Shown: positions 46,683 to 58,972, counted from the first letter of the stretch. The stretch: 64,000 bases of DNA from Novispirillum itersonii subsp. itersonii ATCC 12639 (GCF_000381985.1 NZ_KB907340.1:271209-335208); one strand, 5' to 3'. Program-made: numbers and translations. The notes: generated by a model from the sequence alone, not told the origin.

Positions 46683-48674
46683 ATGACCGATCAGACCCTC
46701 TCTGCTTCCGGCGCCACTGCTTCCGGTACTTCCGGCCCCGCCGCTTACCGGGTTCTGGCGCGAAAATACCGTCCCAGTGATTTCACGACCCTGATCGGAC
46801 AGGATGCGCTGGTCCGCACCCTGTCGAATGCCCTGCAGTCTGGCCGTCTTGCACAGGCCTACGTGCTGACCGGGGTCAGGGGGGTTGGCAAGACCACCAC
46901 GGCGCGCATTATTGCCCGTGCTCTCAACTGCATCGGCCCGGATGGGCAGGGTGGCCCGACGATTCAGCCCTGCGGGGTCTGTGAGTCCTGCCGCGCCATT
47001 GCCGAAGACCGCCATGTCGATGTCATCGAAATGGATGCGGCCAGCCGCACCGGCGTCAATGACATGCGGGAAATTCTGGACGGGGTCCGCTATCGCCCGA
47101 CCAGTGCCCGCTATAAAGTCTACATCATCGACGAAGTGCACATGCTCTCGACGGCGGCGTTCAACGCGTTGCTGAAAACGCTGGAAGAGCCGCCGGAGCA
47201 TGTGAAGTTTATCTTTGCCACCACCGAGATCCGGAAGGTTCCGGTGACCGTTCTATCGCGCTGCCAGCGGTTTGATCTGCGCCGGGTTGGGGCAGATCTG
47301 CTTGCTGGACATTTCCACCGGATTGTCGAAACCGAAGGGGCAGCGGTTGAAGACGCGGCGCTGGCTTTGCTGGCGCGGGCCGCCGATGGCAGCGTGCGGG
47401 ATGGCCTGTCCTTGCTGGATCAGGCCATTGCCCATGCCGGTGCCGTCGGTGGGGGCGGTACGGTGACGGAAGCGCAGGTCCGCGAGATGCTGGGTCTTGC
47501 CGACCGGGGGCAGGTCTTTGATCTGTTCGATGCCCTGATGCGTGGGGATATTGCCTCGGCGCTGGCGGTTCTGGCTGACCAGCATGCGGCCGGGGCTGAT
47601 CCGGTGGTGGTCCTGAATGACCTGCTGGACCTGACGCACTGGCTCACCCGCCTGAAGGCCACCCCGCAGGCTGCTGAAGATCCGATGCTGGGTGAGGCGG
47701 AGCGGGTGCGTGGCCGGGAGATGGCTGAAAAGCTGTCGATGGCTGTCCTGACCCGTACATGGCAGATGCTGTTGAAGGCGGTGGCGGAAGCCAGAATGGC
47801 CGGAAACCCGATGCAGGCGACGGAAATGGCGCTGATCCGCCTGACCTATGCCGCCGACCTGCCGACCCCGGCGGATGTGGTCGCTAAAGCGCCCCCGCGT
47901 GGTCCGGTTGGGTCTGCTCCCTCTGGTGGCGGGATGCCGCCGGGGCCATCGGGCGCCGTTTCGGCACCTCCGGCCGGGGAGGGGGTGCCGCGATCCCGAC
48001 CGTCTCCCGGACCACTGAATTCTCCTGCTTCTGCTCCCCAGCCTCAGGCTGCCCGTCCTGCGGTATCAGCGCCCTCTTCGCCGCAGTCCGGCCCGGCGAT
48101 GGTGCCGCCGTGGGAAGACATGCCTTCAGCCCTTCCGGCCTACGATGGCCCGCCGGAGCCGCCACCGCATGACGGGGGCGGTCTTCCGCCCGGTCCTGCG
48201 GCAGCGGGGGGGGCATCTGCCCCGGTGTCGTTTGACCGGCTGGTGGCGATGTTTAAAAGCCGCCGCGAGGCGGTTCTGTCAGTCCATCTGGAGCGCGATG
48301 TGCATCTGGTGCGCTATGAGCCGGGTCGGCTGGAATACCGCCCGACTCCGCAGGCGCCGCAGGATCTTGCCACCCGTGTGGCCAAATGCCTCAATCTGTG
48401 GACCGGGCAGCGGTGGGCGGTGCTGACGTCCACTGCGGTCGGGGACCCGACCCTGTTTGAGCAGACGATGACCGGCGCCAAGGCGCATCCGCTGGTACAG
48501 GCGGCCTTGCGTGCGTTTCCGTCTGCCAGTATTGGAACCATCAGGGATCTGGAGCCGTCGGATGACCTTCCGGGCTCTTCCGGGGCCTTTGTGCCGGTGA
48601 TGGTGCCGGATGCCGCCGGATTTGGCGGTGACTTTACCGACGATACCGCCGAATTCGGCGGTGAATTTGACTGA
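46683..48674 (+). CDS. dnaX: DNA polymerase III subunits gamma/tau
   Basis: Clamp-loader ATPase. 663 residues. The N-terminal AAA+ part begins AYRVLARKYRPSDF and has Walker A GVRGVGKTTT (64-73), a zinc-binding Cys set (C83, C97, C100, C103), and the Walker B IDEVHMLS followed by LLKTLEEPPEHVKF. A Pro/Ala-rich linker (about 400-520) leads to the C-terminal part. I saw no obvious slippery A-run that would make a short gamma by frameshifting, so gamma may not be made. It follows the SRP RNA and precedes ybaB and recR. Confidence 0.97.
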   Translation: MTDQTLSASGATASGTSGPAAYRVLARKYRPSDFTTLIGQDALVRTLSNALQSGRLAQAYVLTGVRGVGKTTTARIIARALNCIGPDGQGGPTIQPCGVCESCRAIAEDRHVDVIEMDAASRTGVNDMREILDGVRYRPTSARYKVYIIDEVHMLSTAAFNALLKTLEEPPEHVKFIFATTEIRKVPVTVLSRCQRFDLRRVGADLLAGHFHRIVETEGAAVEDAALALLARAADGSVRDGLSLLDQAIAHAGAVGGGGTVTEAQVREMLGLADRGQVFDLFDALMRGDIASALAVLADQHAAGADPVVVLNDLLDLTHWLTRLKATPQAAEDPMLGEAERVRGREMAEKLSMAVLTRTWQMLLKAVAEARMAGNPMQATEMALIRLTYAADLPTPADVVAKAPPRGPVGSAPSGGGMPPGPSGAVSAPPAGEGVPRSRPSPGPLNSPASAPQPQAARPAVSAPSSPQSGPAMVPPWEDMPSALPAYDGPPEPPPHDGGGLPPGPAAAGGASAPVSFDRLVAMFKSRREAVLSVHLERDVHLVRYEPGRLEYRPTPQAPQDLATRVAKCLNLWTGQRWAVLTSTAVGDPTLFEQTMTGAKAHPLVQAALRAFPSASIGTIRDLEPSDDLPGSSGAFVPVMVPDAAGFGGDFTDDTAEFGGEFD

Positions 48675-48696
48675 TTGAAAGTGGAGAGCAAGCGCC

Positions 48697-49020
48697 ATGA
48701 AAAACCTTGGCAATCTGATGAAGCAAGCCCAGCAGATGCAGCAGAAGATGACTGAGATGCAGGCGAAGCTGGCGGAAACCGAGGTGACCGGCAGCGCTGG
48801 CGGCGGCATGGTTCAGGTGACTCTGAACGGCAAGGGCGATATGAAGAAGATCGTCCTGGAAGCGCAGGCCGTTGACCCTGAAGACAAAGAAACGCTGGAA
48901 GACCTGATTCTGGCTGCTCATAACGACGCCAAGCAGAAGGCTGAGGCGATGATGTCGGCTGAAATGCAGAAGGTCACCGGTGGTCTGTCCCTGCCGCCGG
49001 GTCTGAAGCTGCCGTTCTGA
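48697..49020 (+). CDS. ybaB: Nucleoid-associated protein YbaB/EbfC
   Basis: Small DNA-binding dimer of 107 residues. The typical N-terminal helix ([23 protein letters not shown]) is followed by [17 protein letters not shown] and the C-terminal ISLDP-like [33 protein letters not shown]. It lies between dnaX and recR, the near-universal order, with 22 bp spacing on each side. Confidence 0.95.
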   Translation: MKNLGNLMKQAQQMQQKMTEMQAKLAETEVTGSAGGGMVQVTLNGKGDMKKIVLEAQAVDPEDKETLEDLILAAHNDAKQKAEAMMSAEMQKVTGGLSLPPGLKLPF

Positions 49021-49042
49021 TCCACACCGGGGAGGGGCCGCG

Positions 49043-49636
49043 ATGGCTGGCGCCGAGATTGACCGTCTGATGCAGATGCTGGCCCGGCTGCCCGGTCTGG
49101 GGCCGCGTTCGGCCCGCCGGACGGCCCTGCATTTGCTGAAACGGCGCGATACGGCGCTGGAGCCGCTGCTGGCGGCCCTGACCGAGGTGCGCGACCGGGT
49201 CCGGTCCTGCTCGGTCTGCGGTAATCTGGATACCCGGGATCCCTGCGCGGTCTGTTCTGATCCGCGCCGGGATCCCGGGCTGTTGTGTGTGGTGGCTGAT
49301 GTCGATGACCTGTGGGCGCTGGAGCGGACTAGGGCGTTTCCGGGGCGGTATCATGTTCTTGGCGGGGTGCTGTCAGCACTTGATGGCATCGGGCCCGAAG
49401 ACCTGAGTGTTGCGTCGCTGGTCAGCCGTGCCGCCTCGCAGGATGTGGCGGAAGTGATTCTGGCGTTGTCGGCAACGGTGGATGGCCAGACCACCGCGCA
49501 TTATGTGGCGGACCGTCTGCGGGAGTGTTCGGTCCGGATTTCTGGTCTGGCCCATGGTGTGCCGATTGGCGGCGAGCTTGATTACCTTGATGATGGCACT
49601 CTCAGTCAGGCGCTGCGCGCCCGCCGCCCGGTCTGA
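49043..49636 (+). CDS. recR: Recombination mediator RecR
   Basis: Works with RecO to load RecA on gaps. 197 residues. An N-terminal HhH region ([26 protein letters not shown]) precedes a Cys4 zinc finger [19 protein letters not shown] Toprim domain with [16 protein letters not shown] and a C-terminal tail [20 protein letters not shown] follow. It is the third gene of the dnaX-ybaB-recR operon. Confidence 0.96.
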   Translation: MAGAEIDRLMQMLARLPGLGPRSARRTALHLLKRRDTALEPLLAALTEVRDRVRSCSVCGNLDTRDPCAVCSDPRRDPGLLCVVADVDDLWALERTRAFPGRYHVLGGVLSALDGIGPEDLSVASLVSRAASQDVAEVILALSATVDGQTTAHYVADRLRECSVRISGLAHGVPIGGELDYLDDGTLSQALRARRPV

Positions 49637-49681
49637 GGGGCTGCCTGTTCTTTCCTCCGGTGACGGATCCCGATTTTCATC

Positions 49682-50815
49682 ATGGTTAATGACCCTCTGT
49701 CCCTGTACCGGGCCCAGCTGGCCCGGGGTGAACTGAAGGCTGATCCGGTGCAGGAACTGGCGGCCAGGAAACTGTCCGATCTGTTCCATGCCCTTAAAGG
49801 CTATCAGCCGGTGGCCCGTCCGACGGGCCCTGCCGGGCTGCTGGCCCGGTTTGGCTTTGGCCGACAGGCGGATGTGCCGCCCCCGCCGCGGGGTCTGTAT
49901 CTGCACGGTCCGGTCGGGCGCGGAAAGTCCATGCTGATGGATCTGTTCGTCAGGGCTGCCCCGGTCAAGGAATGTCGCCGCGTTCATTTTCATGAGTTTC
50001 TGCGTGACTTTCATGCTGCCCTGCATCAGTGGCGGCAGCAGAAGGGGCGCGATGATGCAGACCCAATTCCGCCGCTGGCGCGGAAAATTGCCGAAGAAAA
50101 CTGGCTGCTGTGTCTCGATGAGCTGGAAATCCGCGATATTGCCGATGCGATGATTGTCGGGCGGATTTTTGAGGAGCTGTTCAAGGCGGGCGTTGTGGTG
50201 GTCACCACGTCGAACCGTGAGCCGGACGACCTGTATAAAGATGGCCTGCAGCGCGAGAAGTTTCTGCCGTTTATTGCCCTGATCAAGCAGAAGTTCGAAC
50301 TGATCGAGCTTGCCTCGCCAACGGATTACCGTCTTGGCCGGATCAAGGGCGCACCGGTCTATCAGCAGCCGTTGGGGCCGCAGGCCACTGCGGCTCTGGA
50401 TGATCTGTTCCAGCGGATGACCGCCGGGCGCCCGGTCGGACCGGCAACTCTTTCGGTCATGGGGCGGGCGATATTGGTTCCCCGGTCGAGCGGGGATGTC
50501 GCAAGGTTCACTTTTTCTGATCTCTGCGAGCGTCCGCTGGCGGCAAATGACTATCTCCATATCGCTTCGTTATATGATGCGGTGTTTATCGATAACGTTC
50601 CGTTATTGGGTCCGGCAAATCGCGATGCTGCCCGCCGCTTCGTTATGCTGATTGATGCTCTCTATGATCATCGGACTTTGGTCGTGATGTCAGCGGAATC
50701 CGCCCCTGAAACCCTCTATCCGGAAGGGGACGGGGCCTTTGAATTTCAACGCACGGTCTCCCGTCTGATGGAAATGCAGGCGGAGTCCTATATCGGTCAG
50801 AAGCACCTGTCGTGA
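49682..50815 (+). CDS. zapE: AFG1/ZapE-family cell division ATPase
   Basis: AAA+ ATPase that, in E. coli, helps Z-ring constriction at low oxygen and is related to yeast Afg1. 377 residues. The Walker A is GLYLHGPVGRGKSMLMDLF, preceded by a helical N-terminus. The Walker B is LLCLDELEIRDIADAMI, with the sensor TTSNREPDDLYKDGLQR and RFTFSDLCERPLAANDYL. The C-terminal half is typical of the family. It stands alone with a strong terminator, 45 bp after recR. Confidence 0.95.
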   Translation: MVNDPLSLYRAQLARGELKADPVQELAARKLSDLFHALKGYQPVARPTGPAGLLARFGFGRQADVPPPPRGLYLHGPVGRGKSMLMDLFVRAAPVKECRRVHFHEFLRDFHAALHQWRQQKGRDDADPIPPLARKIAEENWLLCLDELEIRDIADAMIVGRIFEELFKAGVVVVTTSNREPDDLYKDGLQREKFLPFIALIKQKFELIELASPTDYRLGRIKGAPVYQQPLGPQATAALDDLFQRMTAGRPVGPATLSVMGRAILVPRSSGDVARFTFSDLCERPLAANDYLHIASLYDAVFIDNVPLLGPANRDAARRFVMLIDALYDHRTLVVMSAESAPETLYPEGDGAFEFQRTVSRLMEMQAESYIGQKHLS

Positions 50816-50875
50816 TCGGCCCGGACCCGGTCCGACCCGCACCGTTACGGGAAAAACGGCATAAAAATGACAGAT

Positions 50876-50911
50876 GCCGCCAGTCGGATTCCGGCTGGCG
50901 GCTCTTTTTTT
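50876..50911 (+). terminator. Terminator of zapE
   Basis: Stem GCCGCCAGTCGG with CCGGCTGGCGGC (one T-G wobble), loop ATT, followed by TC and seven T. 61 bp after the zapE stop. Confidence 0.9.
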
Positions 50912-52299
<1,388 letters not shown>

Positions 52300-52329
52300 G
52301 GTCCTTCCCGGGACCGGTCCTGAGGGATC

Positions 52330-52376
52330 GTCCCCGGGGCGGGCTGCCGCACAGACGCGCTGCCCGCCCCGGGGAC
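52330..52376. other. Large perfect inverted repeat between mdh and sucC
   Basis: A perfect 15-bp stem (52330-52344 with 52362-52376; core TCCCCGGGGCGGGC) with a 17-nt loop, 30 bp after the mdh stop and 38 bp before the sucC start. GC-rich and with no U run, it may set mRNA stability or partially end transcription and so shape the mdh to sucC ratio. Confidence 0.75.
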
Positions 52377-52414
52377 CTTCATACAGACAAGCCAACCAAG
52401 AGAAGGCTGACCAG

Positions 52415-53614
52415 ATGAACATTCATGAGTATCAGGCGAAGGAACTGCTGAAGAAGTTCGGCGTTCCGGTGCTGGCCGGTGGTGTCGCTTACACCGCTGA
52501 GGAAGCCGAGAAGGTGGCTCAGGGCCTGACTTCCCCGGTTTTCGTGGTGAAGTCCCAGATCCACGCCGGTGGCCGTGGCAAGGGCAAGTTCAAGGAAGCG
52601 TCTGCGGGCGACAAGGGCGGCGTTCGCGTCGTCAAGACCGCCGCTGACGTTAAGGAAAACGCCGGCCAGATGCTGGGCGCCACTCTGGTGACCCACCAGA
52701 CCGGCGCGGAAGGCAAGCAGGTCAAGCGCGTCTACATCGAGTCCGGCTGCGATATTAAGCGCGAGCTGTACCTGTCGATGCTGGTTGACCGCGCCAGCTC
52801 CCGCGTTTCCGTGATGGTCTCCACCGAAGGTGGGATGGACATCGAAGAAGTCGCCGCCCACACCCCGGAAAAGATCATCGTTCAGGATATCGATCCGGCT
52901 TCGGGCATTTCCGGCTTCCACTGCCGCAAGCTGGCGTTCGCGCTGGGTCTGGAAGGCAAGCAGGTCGGGGCTTTCACCAAGCTGATGACCAACCTGTACA
53001 ACTGCTTCCTCGGTCTGGATGTCGCCCTGCTGGAAATCAACCCGCTGGTCGTGACCGGTGAAGGCGATGTCATTCCGCTGGACTGCAAGATGTCCTTCGA
53101 TGACAACTCGCTGTACCGCCACAAGGACATCGAGGAAATGCGCGATGAGGACGAAGAAGATCCGTCCGAAATCGAAGCGGCCCAGCACTCGCTGAACTAC
53201 ATCAAGCTCGATGGCGAAATCGGCTGCATGGTGAACGGTGCCGGTCTGGCGATGGCCACCATGGACATCATCAAGCTGTACGGCGGCTCCCCGGCCAACT
53301 TCCTTGACGTTGGCGGCGGCGCCACCAAGGAACGTGTGACCACCGCCTTCAAGATCATTCTGCGTGATCCGAACGTGAAGGGCATTCTTGTCAACATCTT
53401 CGGCGGCATCATGCGCTGCGACGTTATCGCCGAAGGCGTGATTGCCGCTGCCCGTGAAGTGTCCCTGAACGTGCCGCTGGTGGTGCGTCTGGAAGGCACC
53501 AACGTCGAACTCGGCAAGAAGATCATGAGTGAATCCGGTCTGCCGATCATTGCCGCCGACAATCTGGCGGATGCGGCCGAAAAGGTCGTCAAGGCCGTGA
53601 AGGAGGCGAAGTAA
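52415..53614 (+). CDS. sucC: Succinyl-CoA synthetase beta subunit (ADP-forming)
   Basis: Makes ATP from succinyl-CoA. 399 residues. The ATP-grasp part begins [20 protein letters not shown] and has [37 protein letters not shown] marks the nucleotide-binding pocket. The C-terminal domain has [22 protein letters not shown] and [17 protein letters not shown]. The stop overlaps the sucD ATG by one base. Strong codon bias. Part of the TCA operon. Confidence 0.98.
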   Translation: MNIHEYQAKELLKKFGVPVLAGGVAYTAEEAEKVAQGLTSPVFVVKSQIHAGGRGKGKFKEASAGDKGGVRVVKTAADVKENAGQMLGATLVTHQTGAEGKQVKRVYIESGCDIKRELYLSMLVDRASSRVSVMVSTEGGMDIEEVAAHTPEKIIVQDIDPASGISGFHCRKLAFALGLEGKQVGAFTKLMTNLYNCFLGLDVALLEINPLVVTGEGDVIPLDCKMSFDDNSLYRHKDIEEMRDEDEEDPSEIEAAQHSLNYIKLDGEIGCMVNGAGLAMATMDIIKLYGGSPANFLDVGGGATKERVTTAFKIILRDPNVKGILVNIFGGIMRCDVIAEGVIAAAREVSLNVPLVVRLEGTNVELGKKIMSESGLPIIAADNLADAAEKVVKAVKEAK

Positions 53615-54489
53615 TGGCTGTTCTCATTGGTAAGGACACCAAGGTCATCTGTCAGGGCTTCACTGGCGCTCAGGGGACCTTCCACTCCGAACAGGCGATT
53701 GCCTACGGCACCAAGATGGTTGGCGGTGTGACCCCCGGTAAGGGCGGCACCAAGCACCTCGATCTGCCGGTGTTCGATACCGTTGCCGAAGCGAAGGAAC
53801 GCACCGGGGCGAATGCCACCGTGATTTACGTTCCGCCGCCGTTCGCTGCTGATGCCATCCTCGAAGCGATTGACGCCGAGCTGGAACTGGCCGTCTGCAT
53901 CACCGAAGGCATTCCGGTGCTGGACATGGTCCGCGTCAAGCGGGCGCTGGTCAACTCCAAGACCCGCCTCGTCGGTCCGAACTGCCCGGGTGTCATCACC
54001 CCGGGTGAGTGCAAGATCGGCATCATGCCGGGCCACATTCACATGCGTGGCAAGATCGGTGTGGTGTCCCGTTCCGGCACCCTGACCTATGAAGCCGTGG
54101 CCCAGACCACTGCTGCCGGTCTCGGCCAGTCCACCTGCATCGGCATCGGTGGTGACCCGGTCAACGGCACGAACTTCATCGACTGCCTGGAAATGTTCCT
54201 GGCTGACGATGAAACCCAGGGCATCATCATGATCGGTGAAATCGGTGGCTCCGCGGAAGAAGAAGCCGCTGAGTTCATCAAGCAGAGCAAGGTGAAGAAG
54301 CCGATGGTCGGCTTCATCGCCGGTGTCACCGCCCCGCCGGGCAAGCGCATGGGCCATGCCGGTGCGATCATTTCCGGCGGTAAGGGCACTGCTGATGCCA
54401 AGATGGACGCCATGCGTTCCGCTGGCATCGTGGTGGCTGACAGCCCGTCGGCACTGGGCAGCACCATGCTGCAGCTGATGAAGGGCTAA
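53614..54489 (+). CDS. sucD: Succinyl-CoA synthetase alpha subunit
   Basis: 291 residues. The CoA-binding start [27 protein letters not shown] is followed by the [10 protein letters not shown] loop and the active-site phospho-His in the region of [21 protein letters not shown]. It partners SucC, which it overlaps by one base. Strong codon bias as in the rest of the cluster. 119 bp separate it from sucA. Confidence 0.98.
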   Translation: MAVLIGKDTKVICQGFTGAQGTFHSEQAIAYGTKMVGGVTPGKGGTKHLDLPVFDTVAEAKERTGANATVIYVPPPFAADAILEAIDAELELAVCITEGIPVLDMVRVKRALVNSKTRLVGPNCPGVITPGECKIGIMPGHIHMRGKIGVVSRSGTLTYEAVAQTTAAGLGQSTCIGIGGDPVNGTNFIDCLEMFLADDETQGIIMIGEIGGSAEEEAAEFIKQSKVKKPMVGFIAGVTAPPGKRMGHAGAIISGGKGTADAKMDAMRSAGIVVADSPSALGSTMLQLMKG

Positions 54490-54608
54490 GGTCCTGACGG
54501 TTGGCCCGGGGACCCGGTGGAAATTCTTTCTGCCGGGATTGCCCGGGCCCGCTGTCAAAACCATGTTACGTGTCCCGGGCCCCTTGATCCCCTGTGCCCG
54601 GGAGAGAC

Positions 54609-57600
54609 ATGAACCAGGGGATCACGACTGTCCGGGAGCACCCCGGCCCGGCGGTCCAAACTGAAAAAACGGGCAGAATGCATAGGACGGGAAGCGTGGA
54701 AGCTTCGTTCTTGACTGGCGCCAACGCCACCTTCATCGCCGAGCTTTACCAACGGTATCTCGACGATCCCGCATCGGTTGACCCGAGCTGGGTCGGCCTG
54801 TTCAAAGAGCTGATGGAAGACCCTGCCGCGCTGGCGCGCGAAGTGAAGGGTCCGTCCTGGGGCCGTACCGACCGGAAAGTGATCGGCAGCGTTGATCCCG
54901 ACGCGCCCCCGGCTCCTAAGAAGAAGCCGGATGCCGCGAAGGATGCCGCCCCGGTTGCCGGTGGCCTGTCTGAGCAGGACGTCCGCGCCCGGGTGCTGGA
55001 TTCCATCCGCGTCCTGATGATGATCCGCACCTACCGGGTGCGGGGTCACCTGATGGCTGCGCTGGATCCGCTGCAGATTCAGGGCCCGGTTCCGCATCCG
55101 GAACTGGACTACCGGACCTATGGCTTCACCGAGGCTGATCTCGACCGCGAGATCTTCATCGACAACGTGCTGGGTCTGGAAAAGGCCAAGCTGCGGGACA
55201 TCATCGCGCTGGTGCAGAAGACGTACTGCTCCACCATCGGCGTCGAGTTCATGCATATTCAGGACCCCGACCAGAAGGCGTGGATCCAGAAGCGTATCGA
55301 AGGCAGCCGTAACGAGACCGAATTCTCCGCCCTTGGCAAGCGCACCATTCTGGAGCGTCTCTGTCAGGCTGAAGGGTTCGAGAAGTTCCTGCAGGTCAAG
55401 TACACCGGAACCAAGCGCTTTGGTCTGGAAGGCGGCGAAGCCACCATTCCGGCGATCGAACAGATCCTGAAGCGTGGCAGCCAGCTGGGTGTTGAGGACG
55501 TTGTGATCGGCATGGCCCACCGTGGCCGCCTGAACATCCTGACCAACATCATGCACAAGCCTTACCGGGCGATGTTCTCCGAGTTCCAGGGCAACTCTGC
55601 GAACCCGGATGACGTCCAGGGTTCCGGCGACGTGAAATATCACCTCGGGACCTCGGTTGACCGCGAGTTCGACGGCAAGACCGTCCATCTGTCGCTGCAG
55701 CCGAACCCGTCGCATCTGGAGACCGTCGATCCGGTGGTGCTCGGCAAGGTCCGTGCCCGGCAGACCCAGATCGGGGATACCGAGCGCGTGCGCGTGCTCG
55801 GCCTGCTGATCCATGGCGACGCGGCCTTCTCCGGTCAGGGTGTGGTGGCGGAATGCTTCGGCATGAGCCAGCTGAAGGGCTACCGTACCGGTGGGACCAT
55901 CCATCTGGTGATCAACAACCAGATCGGTTTCACCACCTCGCCGCAGTACAGCCGGTCCGGCACCTACTGCACCGAAATCGCCAAGATGGTTCAGGCCCCG
56001 ATCCTGCACGTCAACGGTGACGATCCGGAAGCGGTGCTCCATGCTGCCCGCGTGGCGATTGAATACCGTCAGGCCTTCAAGGCCGACGTGGTTCTGGATA
56101 TCGTCTGCTACCGCCGTCAGGGCCATAACGAATCCGATGAACCGGCCTTCACCCAGCCGACCATGTACAAAAAGATCGGGGGGCACACCACCACCCGTCA
56201 GATGTACGCGGCCAAGCTGGTGCAGGATGGCGTGATGACCGCCGAAGAGGCGGAAGAAGTCTACGCCGCTTTCCAGCGTCATCTGGAAAAGGAATTCGAG
56301 GCGGCCAATTCCTACAAGCCGAATAAGGCTGACTGGCTGGAAAGCCGTTGGAAGGGCCTGACCTGGCTGTCTGGCGAAGAAGAGTTCCGGGAATATGACA
56401 CTCAGGTGTCGCTGGAAGATCTGCAGAAGGTCGGCAAGGCGCTGTACACCCCGCCGCAGAACTTTGACGTCAACCGTAAGATCCTGCGCCAGCTGAAGGC
56501 CAAGGAAGAAATGTTTGCCACCGGCAAGGATTTCGACTGGGGTACCGGCGAAGCGCTTGCCTTCGGGACTCTGGTGCTGGAAGGCCATCCGGTCCGTCTG
56601 TCCGGTCAGGACTGCGGCCGTGGTACTTTCTCGCAGCGTCATTCGGTGCTGGTCGATCAGACCTCTGAAAACACCTACGCGCCGCTGAACAACATTGATC
56701 CGAAGCAGGCCCATTACGAAGTGCTCGACAGCCCGCTGTCTGAATACGGGGTGCTGGGCTACGAATTCGGCTACTCGCTGGCGGAACCGAACGGTCTGAC
56801 CCTGTGGGAAGCCCAGTTCGGTGACTTTGCCAACGGCGCACAGATCATCTTCGATCAGTACATTTCGTCCTCTGAGTCGAAGTGGCTGCGTATGTCCGGT
56901 CTGGTCGTGCTGTTGCCGCATGGCTTTGAAGGGCAGGGGCCGGAACACTCTTCCGCCCGTCCGGAACGCTATCTGCAGCTCTGCGCTGAAGACAACATGC
57001 AGGTCTGTAACCTGACGACTCCGGCGAACTACTACCATGCCCTGCGGCGTCAGGTGCGGCGTAACTTCCGTAAGCCGCTGATCATCATGACCCCGAAGTC
57101 GCTGCTGCGTCACAAGCTGGCGGTCAGCGATCTGGCCGATTTCGGTCCGGGTTCGTCGTTCAAGCGTGTGATCGGTGAAACCGCTGCCCTGAAGCCCGAC
57201 GCACAGATCCGCCGCGTCGTGCTGTGCACCGGCAAGGTCTACTATGACCTGCTGCAGGCGCGTCAGGACAAGGGCATCGACGACGTGGCTCTGGTCCGTG
57301 TTGAGCAGCTGTATCCGTGGCCGAAGGACTCGGTGAAGGCTGTTCTGGCCCAGTACCCGAACGCCGATGTGGTGTGGTGCCAGGAAGAGCCGGCCAACGG
57401 CGGTTACTGGACCTTTGTTAAGCTGCGCCTTGACTTCATCATCGAAGAGCTGGGTCACAAGTCCGGCAAGGCGCTGTATGTGGGTCGTCCGGCCTCGGCC
57501 TCTCCGGCCACCGGCAGCTACAAGAAGCATAATGCCGAACAGGCTCTGCTGACGGATCAGGCGCTGACTTACGCCACCGCCGATCTGCCGCAGCCCTTCA

Positions 57601-57623
57601 CGCGGGCCTCCAAGCTGGGATAA
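54609..57623 (+). CDS. sucA: 2-oxoglutarate dehydrogenase E1 component
   Basis: Thiamine-diphosphate enzyme that decarboxylates 2-oxoglutarate. 1004 residues from ATG 54609, with GGAGAG upstream; 54594 and 54678 are other in-frame starts. The N-terminal segment SFLTGANATFIAELYQRYLDDPASVDPSW is the SucB-contact part. The ThDP-binding region is the GDAAFSGQGVVAECFGMSQL and NNQIGFTTSP area. C-terminal transketolase-like domains include LPHGFEGQGPEHSSARPERYLQL. Next are sucB and lpd, giving the whole complex. Strong codon bias. Confidence 0.98.
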   Translation: MNQGITTVREHPGPAVQTEKTGRMHRTGSVEASFLTGANATFIAELYQRYLDDPASVDPSWVGLFKELMEDPAALAREVKGPSWGRTDRKVIGSVDPDAPPAPKKKPDAAKDAAPVAGGLSEQDVRARVLDSIRVLMMIRTYRVRGHLMAALDPLQIQGPVPHPELDYRTYGFTEADLDREIFIDNVLGLEKAKLRDIIALVQKTYCSTIGVEFMHIQDPDQKAWIQKRIEGSRNETEFSALGKRTILERLCQAEGFEKFLQVKYTGTKRFGLEGGEATIPAIEQILKRGSQLGVEDVVIGMAHRGRLNILTNIMHKPYRAMFSEFQGNSANPDDVQGSGDVKYHLGTSVDREFDGKTVHLSLQPNPSHLETVDPVVLGKVRARQTQIGDTERVRVLGLLIHGDAAFSGQGVVAECFGMSQLKGYRTGGTIHLVINNQIGFTTSPQYSRSGTYCTEIAKMVQAPILHVNGDDPEAVLHAARVAIEYRQAFKADVVLDIVCYRRQGHNESDEPAFTQPTMYKKIGGHTTTRQMYAAKLVQDGVMTAEEAEEVYAAFQRHLEKEFEAANSYKPNKADWLESRWKGLTWLSGEEEFREYDTQVSLEDLQKVGKALYTPPQNFDVNRKILRQLKAKEEMFATGKDFDWGTGEALAFGTLVLEGHPVRLSGQDCGRGTFSQRHSVLVDQTSENTYAPLNNIDPKQAHYEVLDSPLSEYGVLGYEFGYSLAEPNGLTLWEAQFGDFANGAQIIFDQYISSSESKWLRMSGLVVLLPHGFEGQGPEHSSARPERYLQLCAEDNMQVCNLTTPANYYHALRRQVRRNFRKPLIIMTPKSLLRHKLAVSDLADFGPGSSFKRVIGETAALKPDAQIRRVVLCTGKVYYDLLQARQDKGIDDVALVRVEQLYPWPKDSVKAVLAQYPNADVVWCQEEPANGGYWTFVKLRLDFIIEELGHKSGKALYVGRPASASPATGSYKKHNAEQALLTDQALTYATADLPQPFTRASKLG

Positions 57624-57689
57624 CGGGGGGAGATTTCCCCCCTTCTTCCCCACCCGATGCCGAAAAACGACGACGAAATTGAGGACGTC

Positions 57690-58958
57690 ATGGCTACCGA
57701 ACTGAAAGTCCCCGCTCTGGGCGAATCCATCTCTGAAGCGACCGTTGCCAAGTGGCTGAAGAAAGTCGGCGACACCGTTAAGGTCGACGAGCCGCTGGTG
57801 GAACTGGAAACCGACAAGGTGACCACCGAAGTTCCGTCCCCGGTCTCCGGCGCGATTGCCGAAATCATCGCCGCTGAAGGTGCTGAAGTGGCGATTGGCG
57901 CGGTTCTGGCGATCATCGCCGAAGGCGCTGCCGGTAATGTTTCTGCCGCTCCGGCTGCCGCCGCTGCCCCGGTTGCGACTCCGGCCCCGGCCGCTGCTGC
58001 CCCGGCTCCGGCTGCTGCTCCGGCCCCGGCGGCTGTGTCTGCCAATCTTGACTATCCGCTGGCCCCGGCCGTGCGGAAGCTGGTGGAAGACAACAGCCTC
58101 GACGCGTCCAAGATCCCGGCCACCGGGAAGGATGGCCGTCTGAGCAAGGAAGACGTGCTGGCTTTCATCGCCGCTGGCAAGCAGGCCCCGAATGCCGCTG
58201 CGCAGGCTGCCACTGCGGCCATGCAGCCGGGCGCTGCCGCCACTGCTGCCCGTGGTCCGCGCGAAGAACGCGTCAAGATGACCCGTCTGCGCCGCTCGGT
58301 CGCCAAGCGCCTGAAGGATGCCCAGAACACCGCCGCCATGCTGACCACTTTCAACGAAGTGGACATGACCAACGTGATGGCGCTGCGTAACCAGTACAAG
58401 GACAACTTCGAGAAGCGCCATGGCGTGCGCCTCGGCTTCATGTCCTTCTTCGTCAAGGCCTGCGTGCAGGCCCTGCAGGAGATCCCGGCGGTTAATGCTG
58501 AGATCGATGGCGACGACATCATCTATAAAAACTACTACGACATCTCGGTCGCCGTCGGCGGTCCGCAGGGTCTGGTGGTGCCGGTGGTGCGCGACTGTGA
58601 CAAGCTGTCCTTCTCTGAAATCGAGAAGACCATCGGCGCTTTCGGCAAGAAGGCCCGTGATGGCAAGCTGACCATGGAAGACATGCAGGGCGGTACCTTC
58701 ACCGTGTCCAACGGTGGCGTGTATGGCTCCCTGATGTCCACCCCGATCCTGAACCCGCCGCAGTCCGGTATTCTGGGGATGCACAAGACCCAGATGCGCC
58801 CGATGGTGATGCCCGATGGGTCGATCCAGGCCCGCCCGATGATGTATCTGGCGCTGTCCTACGATCACCGGATCATTGACGGCAAGGAAGCGGTGACCTT
58901 CCTCGTCCGCGTCAAGGAATGCCTGGAAGATCCGGCCCGTATCCTGATGGACATCTGA
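57690..58958 (+). CDS. sucB: 2-oxoglutarate dehydrogenase E2, dihydrolipoyl succinyltransferase
   Basis: Core of the 2-oxoglutarate dehydrogenase complex. 422 residues from ATG 57690, with GAGGA upstream. One N-terminal lipoyl domain with the lipoylated Lys in ETDKVTTEV is followed by an Ala/Pro-rich linker. The E1/E3-binding domain is [33 protein letters not shown]. The catalytic domain ends in [21 protein letters not shown] with the catalytic His and Asp. It lies 66 bp after sucA in the same reading register. Confidence 0.98.
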   Translation: MATELKVPALGESISEATVAKWLKKVGDTVKVDEPLVELETDKVTTEVPSPVSGAIAEIIAAEGAEVAIGAVLAIIAEGAAGNVSAAPAAAAAPVATPAPAAAAPAPAAAPAPAAVSANLDYPLAPAVRKLVEDNSLDASKIPATGKDGRLSKEDVLAFIAAGKQAPNAAAQAATAAMQPGAAATAARGPREERVKMTRLRRSVAKRLKDAQNTAAMLTTFNEVDMTNVMALRNQYKDNFEKRHGVRLGFMSFFVKACVQALQEIPAVNAEIDGDDIIYKNYYDISVAVGGPQGLVVPVVRDCDKLSFSEIEKTIGAFGKKARDGKLTMEDMQGGTFTVSNGGVYGSLMSTPILNPPQSGILGMHKTQMRPMVMPDGSIQARPMMYLALSYDHRIIDGKEAVTFLVRVKECLEDPARILMDI

Positions 58959-58972
58959 GACTGATCAGAGCA

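Noticed and set aside
46683..48674. Programmed frameshift in dnaX for the gamma form
   Set aside because: No slippery A-run with a following hairpin was evident.
53197..54564. Antisense frame over sucC/sucD
   Set aside because: Same codon-bias effect; no ribosome-binding site or homology seen.
54555..58868. 1437-codon open frame on the minus strand across sucA and sucB
   Set aside because: It is codon-aligned with the sense genes and is explained by codon bias; its protein has no family features.
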